Part shown: positions 1-7,380 of the stretch, in pieces
Numbering within the stretch: the stretch's first letter is position 1
Layout: each line of letters begins with the position of its first letter
DNA from: CAWFGW01 sp963849955
GTDB taxonomy: Bacteria; Bacteroidota; Bacteroidia; Cytophagales; JAAEPT01
DNA: 64,000 nt
Assembly: GCA_963849955.1 (NCBI GenBank)
Contig: CAWKJU010000016.1
Coordinates: forward strand, 155,966-219,965
Reading direction: 5' to 3'
Made by a program: the position numbers and the translations under genes
The notes under the pieces: generated by a model
Database searches by the model: none
What the model saw: only the letters and a program-made list of their open reading frames with translations
What the model was told of the DNA's origin: nothing

Positions 1-66
1 CACAAAGTTAAAGTAAAAATCATGAAACGGACACTTTTCCCAAAGCCTTTTCATATAAGTCTTCAT
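1..66. repeat. Degenerate direct repeat of the bshA 3' end and following promoter
   Basis: Positions 1-66 align without gaps to 5076-5141, with 54 of 66 bases identical by hand count. The matched block covers the last codons of bshA, its stop and the downstream CAAAGTTA, which read on the minus strand is a TAACTTTG promoter element. The left edge is cut by the window, so the repeat may be longer. I infer that part of the bshA-T9SS region was duplicated and then diverged. Confidence 0.7.
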
Positions 67-109
67 CGAAAAACAAAGAATTTTTTAACTCTTGCGTAGG
101 CTCGTTTAG
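20..109 (-). pseudogene. Remnant of a bshA C-terminus
   Basis: On the minus strand an open stretch of about 29 codons ends at the stop at 20-22. Its last residues read LYEKALGKVSVS. The real BshA ends LYEKALGEVMV. It has no start codon and follows directly after the first T9SS gene, so it is not a gene by itself. I read it as the decayed 3' end of a duplicated bshA. The upstream part is too diverged to align confidently by eye. Confidence 0.5.
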
Positions 110-117
110 TTATAGAT

Positions 118-1365
118 CTATTTTGAAATTAGCAATTTTTCAGAAACTAACCCGTTGTTTGTTTCAAGTAGTAGGATGTAAGAACCATTTTCCAACGCAG
201 AAACATCAAACGATTTTGAAGGATATTGTGACTGAATTATTATTCTTCCAGTTAGGTCTTGAATGGTTAGCGTGTGTACTTGTTCTTCAAAGTTTACGCT
301 GTTTTTAGTAGGGTTTGGGAAAAAATCAAAACTACTCGTTTTGGCAATTTCTCCTTTGGTTTCTAGTACTATTCTGTCAGAATAATAAAGATTAACCTTA
401 AATGTTTCATTAGCTATAGGATATATTAACTCCATATAAACAATTCTATGGGTGCTTTCTGATTCAGACTTAGAAAATCCAAAGCCCAACTCATCATTTT
501 TAGCTTCTTTTGTATAATCATAAACAATTAATTCTTGGTATTCTATCAACCAACTTTCAGTTGATTCATCATAAATACGGTCTTCTTGTGATAACTCATT
601 ATTCAAAGAATCAAAGGCGTAGACATATTCCGACATTAATTCATTATTTTGAAAATACTTTATATTTGTATTATTCCCGTTAGCATCATATTCAAAGGTC
701 GTGTAGTAATTATCATTCTTCCAAATAGAACTGTCAGTGTTCCAAGTATAATGGTTTTTGATTTCCAACTGATTCAATTTATTGTATTCATACTCTTCTT
801 TACCTATAAGATTCAATGAGTTTGAGTTAGAATTATTATAAAATTCTTGTGTCTCAACTACCTGACCTTGGGAGTTATATTGTAATTGTTCTTTTCTATA
901 TCTGTACCAGTTTTTGTTAGACCTGTTCCAGTTTAATTCTACAATAGAATCGACCATCTCATTTTGGTTAGAATAAGTAACAATCTTTTGATCTCCAACC
1001 CAATCTTCCTCAGTTTCATTCCAGTTAAAAGTAGTTTCATAAAAGACACTACCCTCATAAGAATAGATTACACGGCTTTTATTAATGTATTCTTCTAAAT
1101 TCGGTTGAGATTCCGAATAAATTTCAGAAATCAGCTTACCCGCTGAGTTATACTCAACTTCTGTTTTCTTCTTACTAGAATCATAATCAATTGCAATCCA
1201 GAATTTTAATGTTTGAGATTCATCAAAATAATTAATGTGTCGACTAACAACATTTTCATCAATCTTTATAATTGTGCTATCAAGCAAATTTTTTTTAGAT
1301 TCTTCAATTTGTGCATTTACATTGATTGTAAAAAAAATCATCAAGCTATAAATGAGTGATTTCAT
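118..1365 (-). CDS. T9SS type A sorting domain protein, array copy 1
   Basis: This is a secreted protein of 415 aa with an N-terminal signal peptide ending near VNAQ. The body has irregular YN/YD-x-x-G repeats (such as YNSAGKL, YNSQGQV, YDANGNN) like those in YD/RHS-type surface proteins. The C-terminus has the usual type A sorting signature, FFPNPTKNSVNF followed by LTIQDLTG and ending LLISK. It should be exported by Sec, carried across the outer membrane by T9SS and then released or surface-anchored. It is the fourth and last gene transcribed in a minus-strand array of paralogs, 6 bases after the neighbour. Its sorting domain is closest to that of copy 3, not to the adjacent copy 2. The cargo function is unknown. 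Confidence 0.85.
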   Translation of the reverse strand: MKSLIYSLMIFFTINVNAQIEESKKNLLDSTIIKIDENVVSRHINYFDESQTLKFWIAIDYDSSKKKTEVEYNSAGKLISEIYSESQPNLEEYINKSRVIYSYEGSVFYETTFNWNETEEDWVGDQKIVTYSNQNEMVDSIVELNWNRSNKNWYRYRKEQLQYNSQGQVVETQEFYNNSNSNSLNLIGKEEYEYNKLNQLEIKNHYTWNTDSSIWKNDNYYTTFEYDANGNNTNIKYFQNNELMSEYVYAFDSLNNELSQEDRIYDESTESWLIEYQELIVYDYTKEAKNDELGFGFSKSESESTHRIVYMELIYPIANETFKVNLYYSDRIVLETKGEIAKTSSFDFFPNPTKNSVNFEEQVHTLTIQDLTGRIIIQSQYPSKSFDVSALENGSYILLLETNNGLVSEKLLISK

Positions 1366-1371
1366 GTTATA

Positions 1372-2588
1372 TTATTTAGAAATAATCAACCTCTCAGAAA
1401 CTAACCCGGTGTCTGTTTCTAATAGTAGAATGTAAGAGCCGTTTGGTAAACTACTTACGTCTACAGTTTCCATTTTATTTACTAATAAGCTTTTTCCATA
1501 CACATCTAAAACAGTTGTTTGCAGGACACCGTCAGAAACTTGTATCGTTGAGCTTGCAGGATTAGGATAGAAAGCTAATCTATTTTTAAACGAATCAGGA
1601 AAGTCGGAAACAACTTTCTCAGAATAATAATACGTCTCTGTGGATACCTTTTCCATTTGGCTAAGCCATATAAAAGTTATTCGTTCTATTGGGACATTGA
1701 TCATATATTCATTGTCATTATCACTAAGACGAAATAGATTAAACTCCAACTGATCTATACGATATTGACTGCTAAAAGAAAAATAGTATTGCTCTGAAAG
1801 CGCCCAAGAAGCTGGTGATTCTGACCAATAATAAAATGAAGACAATGTATCATTACCTTTTGCATCAAAAGAAGATGTTTTTTTACTGTATAATTCACCA
1901 TCCTCCCATTTAATACTACTATCTGGAAAAATATGATTTGCATAGTAAAATTCTGTAGAGTCTGTGTCGGTCAATAAATTATTATCATAATAGAAACTCA
2001 TTTTCGTTTTCAGAAGCTTATTATCATCATAGGAAAAAACTGTTTTTCTACTTTTGTTCCATTTAGAGTTTTCCCAATCGTATAAAACTATGCTGTCTAA
2101 CTGTGTATCAGTATAAAATAACTCTTCTCTAGAATGAGGTGGTAATTTTACCCCTTCGATAATTGTGAAAAAAAATGTGTAGCTAATTACATTTCCGTTT
2201 TCATCATATCTATATACATCTTTGTAATCAGGAAATTCATTCAAAACACCTGTTTCTCTATCGAAATCATATTCAAATGCACTATCTACTTGACCAAGGT
2301 TATTGGTGTAATAAAATTTTTCTCATCCCTTATCCAATCTAGCGATCCATTAAGTTTAACATCACTAGTTCCGACAAAACCAAACTCAGTTTTTTCTAGT
2401 CCATTGAATCGATAGATCTCATCTTCGTATTCTGAATAACTACTGTCTAGTACTACAACAGTAGTTGTGGAAGTCCGTAATGCGCTTTTTACAACTTCTG
2501 TTTTGATTCTCCCTTTTGAAAAAAAATGGTCCTGGGCGTTTAAATAACTAAAAAATAACGTAAAGAGTAGTAAGAGTGTTTGTTTCAT
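1372..2588 (-). CDS. T9SS type A sorting domain protein, array copy 2 (frameshifted)
   Basis: Two reading frames belong to one gene. The first, 2588 to 2286, starts with a signal peptide (MKQTLLLLFTLFFSYLNAQ) and runs into an early stop. The second continues from about 2320 down to 1372 with YD-x-x-G repeats and a type A sorting domain (FYPNPASSTIQV, ending LIISK). Adding one base in the A4T5 run at 2313-2321 joins them through the residues NFYYTNNLGQVDSAFEYDFD into a protein of about 405 aa, the size of the sister copies. The break could be a sequencing error or a real mutation. The sorting domain matches copy 4 most closely (TTVLDVYGKSLL versus TTVLNVYGKSLL). Confidence 0.75.
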
Positions 2589-2619
2589 TAGTTTTTAGAA
2601 TAATACTGCTGTCATCAAA

Positions 2620-3783
2620 TTATTTAGAAATTAGCAGCTTCTCAGAAACTAACCCTTTGTCTGTTTCTAGGAGCAGAATGTAAGAACCGTTATCCAATTC
2701 AGAGACATCAACTGTTTTTGAAGGATTATAAGACTGAATTCTTACTTTTCCAGTAAGGTCTTGGATGGTAAGTTTATTGATTTCTTCTGAAAAATATATG
2801 GTGTTTTGAGTAGGGTTTGGAAACACATAATAATCAGTATACAGATCATTATTTAATCCTACAATTCGATTAGAATAGTAGTAGGTTTCTACAAATTGTT
2901 CTTCCCATATCTGATTTGTAGAGTTGAATGTATGCTTACTTTTCTTAGCTAGTTGATGAATTAAACCATCAGTACTAAAATTAAAAGGATACTTAATTTT
3001 CTCTCGAACTATCGATAAGTTATATGTTTTAGAATATCGTTCTCGTGGCATCCACTTGGATGTCGCTGAATTCCATGTGTATTGTATATCTAATGTATCA
3101 TTACCATAATTATCATAGTAGTATTCTGTTTTAAGTACATTTACACCCTCATTTTTTTGAGTCATACTCGATTTTAAACTTTTACTATTGTGGGTAAATT
3201 CCTTTACACTAATTGTGACCCAATTCCCCTTGCTGTAATAGGCATATTCAATTGAAGAAATAATCCCATTTGAATTATATTTAAAGGAATGTTTAGAGTC
3301 GTAGCTCCAAACATTATTTCGAAGAAATAAAATAGTAGAATCTACCATTCTATTATTTTGATATGTCATAGTGTCTCTTGCAATTAGTGTCCAATCCTCA
3401 CCTATTCCACCAGAGTATTTAAGACTTCTTGAAATAAAACCTTCGGAGTTATATGTATATATGTACTGACTGCCACCATCATTGAACCAAACATTTGACA
3501 CATAATCTCCACCATAAAAATACACTGTCTCGAGATCACCTTGTTTATTTAACATATATATATTGCGCTCCCCCTTTCTCCATATAAGAGAGTCTTTTTG
3601 CCTAAATTCAGATATACTCTCTGATAAATCAAGATTCTCATCATAAACAAATATTGACCTTGAAATAGTAGTTGAAGACTCCCCCAGAATACTATCAAGA
3701 ACAAAAATTTCCTCGCTTTGATTTTGAGAAAGACATTGAAAAATAGACAATGAAATAATGAAGAATAGAGAAAGTTGTTTCAT
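2620..3783 (-). CDS. T9SS type A sorting domain protein, array copy 3
   Basis: A secreted protein of 387 aa with a signal peptide ending at about residue 19 (FQCLSQ). The body holds YNSEGFI, YNSNGII and YYDNYGNDT-type repeats. The C-terminus carries a type A sorting signature (VFPNPTQNTIYF, LTIQDLTGKV, ending LLISK). It lies 18 bases after copy 4 and 31 bases before copy 2, so the array is probably one transcript. The sorting domain is nearly identical to that of copy 1 while the body differs, which suggests gene conversion or selection on the export signal. The substrate or partner cannot be read from the sequence. Confidence 0.85.
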   Translation of the reverse strand: MKQLSLFFIISLSIFQCLSQNQSEEIFVLDSILGESSTTISRSIFVYDENLDLSESISEFRQKDSLIWRKGERNIYMLNKQGDLETVYFYGGDYVSNVWFNDGGSQYIYTYNSEGFISRSLKYSGGIGEDWTLIARDTMTYQNNRMVDSTILFLRNNVWSYDSKHSFKYNSNGIISSIEYAYYSKGNWVTISVKEFTHNSKSLKSSMTQKNEGVNVLKTEYYYDNYGNDTLDIQYTWNSATSKWMPRERYSKTYNLSIVREKIKYPFNFSTDGLIHQLAKKSKHTFNSTNQIWEEQFVETYYYSNRIVGLNNDLYTDYYVFPNPTQNTIYFSEEINKLTIQDLTGKVRIQSYNPSKTVDVSELDNGSYILLLETDKGLVSEKLLISK

Positions 3784-3801
3784 GAGTTAGTTTATTTTAA
3801 T

Positions 3802-5049
3802 CTATTTAGAAATCAGCAACTTCTCAGAAACTAACCCTTTGTCTGTTTCTAGTAGTATAATGTAAGAACCGTTTGGCAAACTACTTACATCTACAGTTTC
3901 CGTTTTACTTATTAACAGGCTTTTCCCATACACATTTAAAACAGTTGTCTGTGTAACTTCTTCAGAAACCTGAATAGTTGAACCTGTTGGGTTGGGATAG
4001 TAATGTGGTTTATTAATTTTCTCGTTTGAAATGGCTGTTATATTTTTATCTGAGTAATAGAAAATACCGTCTGCGTAAAAAGGCACTAACTCATTATTTT
4101 CATCAAATTCTAAACCCTGATAATGAAATGAAATTGGCTTATATAAAAGAGGACTAAATGTATATGGATAGTTATCTTCGTAACCTTTTATGTTGACATT
4201 TGCAATTGGTGTCATATAATCATATTTTACTTCTACATAAGACTCAATCTGATTATCATGAATATCAATATCCTTTTTTGAAACAAGGTTATTCAAAGAA
4301 TCATAGGTATAATAATGGATACCACTATAATTTTCGTCATCATCACTCTGAGAAATTAAATTACCTAGTGAATCGTATTTATTTTCAATCCGATAAGCCA
4401 GTTCTAGTTCTCCTCCTCTTTTATTATCCTCGTATCGTTCCATATATTTCAATAATTCACGTTCATCATAAAAATAAGACCTTGGATATATTGAAGTATC
4501 TATATCTGAATACAACTTGTATACTTCACTAAGTATTTTCCCCTCTAAATCATATTTTGAGCTATTACTACTGCCCAAAATCCATTCTTTCGTATTCTCA
4601 TTCCAATTGTAAATAAACATTGAATCCTCCAAGTTAAATTTATTGAAATAGGTTAATACTTTCACATCTTCGATCCAATCCATAGAATTCGAACTCCATA
4701 CATATTGAGTTTCAATCTCCTCTAATCCCTTAGTATCTAACACTATTTTTTCATTATTTTCATACAATTGTAAATCATAATTAAAGAGGCAAATAGTTCT
4801 AGTTTCAATACCTTTATCAAAACCATATTCTATTTTTTGTTTTAATTGTAACTTAGAAAATTCAGTAATACTTGAAAGTATTGACCCCGAATTATCGTAA
4901 TTAAATCTCTGAACAGCATTATCAAAACCAAGAGGCAAATCAAATTCATACACTACGCTATCTAGCTTTATTGTAGTGTCGTTATTTAATTGTGATAAAC
5001 TAACAGTAATCGTGCACAGAACGAATAAAAAAGATAGTATTAATTTCAT
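3802..5049 (-). CDS. T9SS type A sorting domain protein, array copy 4
   Basis: A protein of 415 aa and the first gene of the minus-strand array. It has a signal peptide (MKLILSFLFVLCTITVSLSQ), a body with YDLEGKI, YDSLGNLIS and YDSLNNLVS repeats, and a C-terminal sorting domain (YYPNPTGSTIQV, TTVLNVYGKSLL, ending LLISK). A TAACTTTG element at 5078-5085 (minus strand), 28 bases before the start codon, is a plausible promoter just after the bshA stop codon. The family is known only as secreted Bacteroidota proteins, and no enzymatic motif is visible. Confidence 0.85.
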   Translation of the reverse strand: MKLILSFLFVLCTITVSLSQLNNDTTIKLDSVVYEFDLPLGFDNAVQRFNYDNSGSILSSITEFSKLQLKQKIEYGFDKGIETRTICLFNYDLQLYENNEKIVLDTKGLEEIETQYVWSSNSMDWIEDVKVLTYFNKFNLEDSMFIYNWNENTKEWILGSSNSSKYDLEGKILSEVYKLYSDIDTSIYPRSYFYDERELLKYMERYEDNKRGGELELAYRIENKYDSLGNLISQSDDDENYSGIHYYTYDSLNNLVSKKDIDIHDNQIESYVEVKYDYMTPIANVNIKGYEDNYPYTFSPLLYKPISFHYQGLEFDENNELVPFYADGIFYYSDKNITAISNEKINKPHYYPNPTGSTIQVSEEVTQTTVLNVYGKSLLISKTETVDVSSLPNGSYIILLETDKGLVSEKLLISK

Positions 5050-5075
5050 GGCATTAGTCTCTAAAGTAATAACCC

Positions 5076-5141
5076 CACAAAGTTAAAATAAAAACTATTA
5101 AACCATCACTTCCCCCAAAGCCTTTTCATACAAAGCTTCAT
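5076..5141. repeat. bshA 3' end, partner of the repeat at the window start
   Basis: This is the intact counterpart of the block at 1-66. It holds the last 15 or so codons of bshA, its stop codon and a TAACTTTG promoter-like element that precedes the T9SS array. The alignment is gapless with 12 mismatches. Confidence 0.7.
5078..5085 (-). promoter_or_regulatory. Putative promoter -7 element for the T9SS array
   Basis: The minus strand reads TAACTTTG, matching the Bacteroidota -7 consensus TAnnTTTG, 28 bases upstream of the array's first start codon at 5049. I see no clean -33 TTTG at the right spacing, so the call is tentative. Confidence 0.4.
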
Positions 5142-6228
5142 ACATCGGCAAGATATTAGGCAACGAAAACTCCTTAGCACGAGCTAATGCATTAGCTTTA
5201 AAACGTGGTAAGTTTTCATCTTTCAGTAACTCAATCGTGTTTTTAATCATATCGTCCACATCACCGATGTTACTTAAAAAGCCCGTCACACCGTGTACAT
5301 TTACTTCAGGAATACCACCTACATTAGTAGAAATAACTGGTACTTCACACGCCATCGCTTCCAAAGCAGCCAAACCAAAACTCTCTGATTCAGATGGCAT
5401 TAAAAACACATCACTCACCGAAAGAATTTCATCTACGGCACCTAATTTACCTAAAAACCGAATGTGATCACAAGCCCCTAAGTCACGGCATAGTTTTTCC
5501 ATAGCTGGTCGTTCGGGACCATCGCCCACTAGTAGTAATTTTGCAGGAACATGTTTCCGTACACCATCGAAAATTTTTATAACCTGATCGACTCGCTTCA
5601 CTTGTCTGAAGTTGGATACGTGGATTAATAATTTTTCACCATCAGGACAAATAGCTAAACGAAAATGGTCTTTTTTCTGTTTTTGGAATTTATCTAAATC
5701 CACAAAATTTGGTACCACCTGAATATCTTTGGTAATTTTAAAAAGGTCGTTGGTGTCCTTTTTCAGCGACTCCGAAACAGCTGTTACGATAGTTGATTCA
5801 TTAATGCTGAACTGCACTACGGGAGCGTAACTCGCGTCTTTTCCGACTAAAGTAATATCTGTTCCATGCAGTGTGGTGATTATCGGAATATCAATACCTT
5901 CTTGTTTTAAGATGGATTTAGCCATAAATGCTGCCGCTGCATGCGGTATGGCATAATGCACGTGCAATAAGTCGAGCTGCTCATGTTTTACTACATCCAC
6001 CATTTTGCTGGTTAATGCCAACACATAAGGCGGGTGCTGAAAAAGTGGGTAGTTTGAAATGTCTACTTCGTGATAGTAGAGGTTTTCACTTAATAAATCA
6101 ATACGTGCAGGTTGCGAATAGGTAATGAAATGTGTTTCATGACCCTTTTCAGCTAATGCTTTCCCTAACTCTGTCGCTACAACACCACTACCACCATAGG
6201 TAGGATAACAAACCATTCCTATTTTCAT
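5098..6228 (-). CDS. bshA: N-acetyl-alpha-D-glucosaminyl L-malate synthase BshA
   Basis: This GT4-family glycosyltransferase of 376 aa joins UDP-GlcNAc to L-malate in the first step of bacillithiol synthesis in the cytoplasm. The N-terminus MKIGMVCYPTYGGSG, the LLHVHYAIPHAAAA segment and the C-terminal PSESESFGLAALEAMACE donor-binding motif are characteristic of BshA and the usual length. The other bacillithiol genes (bshB, bshC) are not in this window. The 3' end is the source of the diverged repeat at 1-66. Bacillithiol-type thiols are known in Bacteroidota, which supports the assignment. Confidence 0.93.
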   Translation of the reverse strand: MKIGMVCYPTYGGSGVVATELGKALAEKGHETHFITYSQPARIDLLSENLYYHEVDISNYPLFQHPPYVLALTSKMVDVVKHEQLDLLHVHYAIPHAAAAFMAKSILKQEGIDIPIITTLHGTDITLVGKDASYAPVVQFSINESTIVTAVSESLKKDTNDLFKITKDIQVVPNFVDLDKFQKQKKDHFRLAICPDGEKLLIHVSNFRQVKRVDQVIKIFDGVRKHVPAKLLLVGDGPERPAMEKLCRDLGACDHIRFLGKLGAVDEILSVSDVFLMPSESESFGLAALEAMACEVPVISTNVGGIPEVNVHGVTGFLSNIGDVDDMIKNTIELLKDENLPRFKANALARAKEFSLPNILPMYEALYEKALGEVMV

Positions 6229-6239
6229 ATTTCTTTAAT

Positions 6240-6290
6240 TTATTGTCGGTTTTTAACAATGAAGGTCAGACCCCTGTTTTGACACTATCA
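6240..6290. other. Intergenic stretch with a GGTCAGACC palindrome
   Basis: The 97 bases between bshA and the hydrolase gene contain GGTCAGACC (a 4-base inverted repeat around one A), followed by CCTGTTTTGACAC. It has the look of a REP-type element, but I found only one copy in the window and no transposase nearby. Confidence 0.25.
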
Positions 6291-6325
6291 AATAAAACCA
6301 AGGACTAAACCTACAATTATTAAAA

Positions 6326-7318
6326 CTAGTTCACCAAGTCCCCATCAAAATTCATAATAGACATATAAATGACATCATGAATGCGTGTTCTAATATCTTG
6401 AGTCAATAGTTTGCGGTTTTCTGCATCGGGAAAAACCCGGTTAGATAAGAACACATAAATCAAATCATAATCTGGATCAACCCAGACTATAGTACCTGTG
6501 AAACCTGAGTGCCCAAAAGCGGATGATGAAGCACGTTCACCACTTGGCCCATAGCCTGCGGGTTCCGGTTTGTCCCACCCTAAACCTCTTCTATTTCCTT
6601 CAAATTGGGCTTTAGTAAATTCATCTAGTACTTCGTAGTTGAGGTAATGTTTGCCAGCATACACACCTCCATCTAAATTCATCTGAAGTAGTTTTACTAA
6701 ATCGTAACCATTGGTAAATAACCCCGCATGTCCCGCGACACCTCCCATCATGGCCGATCCTTGGTCGTGTACCGTGCCATGAACCTGAGCTTTTCGGAAG
6801 TACAAATCATTTTCTGTGGGAGCAATACTATCAATTGGGAACTTTGTGAGGGGATTAAAGCAGGTAGAAGTCATTCCCAGAGGCTTATAAAAGTTCTGTT
6901 CTAAAAAGACCTCCATTTTTTGGTTGGTTTTTTTTTCAACCAGTCGTTTCATTAAATAATATCCTACATCGCTGTATCGGTAAGCATAGGTGTTGCTTTT
7001 TTTCTCGGGAGTAAGTTGTTTGTAGTCTACTAACCATTTCCAGATTGAGTCAGGCATAAAGTGAGCAGCATATAAATCTTCAGTAACTTTAAGTGAAAAG
7101 TGGTTGTTAGGGTGGTCTTGGTAATAATAAGCTGACAAAGCATCATTGCTTTCATGTTCTAAGGTATTTCTCCAAAAGGGAATAAAGGGAAAGAGGCCTG
7201 CCTGGTGTGTGAGAATCTCGCGAAGCGTGACATCGCTTTTATTGGAGTTTTTTAACTCAGGGAGATAAGTAGAAATGGTGCTATCTAAATTAAGCACGTT
7301 TTCGCCCACTAAAAACAT
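6326..7318 (-). CDS. Serine hydrolase (beta-lactamase class C fold), C-terminal part of a GH3 fusion
   Basis: The 330-residue frame has a class C beta-lactamase/DD-peptidase fold, with a YRYSDVGYYL second box and an HSGFTGT third box near its end. The nucleophile box SVTK is not inside it. SVTK is encoded just upstream at about 7340-7352, in the same frame but before the first ATG. That frame joins the GH3 frame once one base is added to the nine-T run at 7389-7397. It is therefore the C-terminal domain of a protein of about 990 aa, an arrangement seen in other Bacteroidota. As sequenced, this part alone would lack its catalytic serine. Confidence 0.8.
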   Translation of the reverse strand: MFLVGENVLNLDSTISTYLPELKNSNKSDVTLREILTHQAGLFPFIPFWRNTLEHESNDALSAYYYQDHPNNHFSLKVTEDLYAAHFMPDSIWKWLVDYKQLTPEKKSNTYAYRYSDVGYYLMKRLVEKKTNQKMEVFLEQNFYKPLGMTSTCFNPLTKFPIDSIAPTENDLYFRKAQVHGTVHDQGSAMMGGVAGHAGLFTNGYDLVKLLQMNLDGGVYAGKHYLNYEVLDEFTKAQFEGNRRGLGWDKPEPAGYGPSGERASSSAFGHSGFTGTIVWVDPDYDLIYVFLSNRVFPDAENRKLLTQDIRTRIHDVIYMSIMNFDGDLVN

Positions 7319-7380
7319 AACCGCCTGTAAGGTGGCGGTTACTTTGGTTACTGAGGCAATGTCATAAAGGGTATAGTCAG

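Noticed and set aside
4200..4532. Plus-strand ORF of 110 codons in the T9SS array
   Set aside because: It lies wholly inside the coding frame of array copy 4 on the opposite strand and its translation has no domain or sensible composition.
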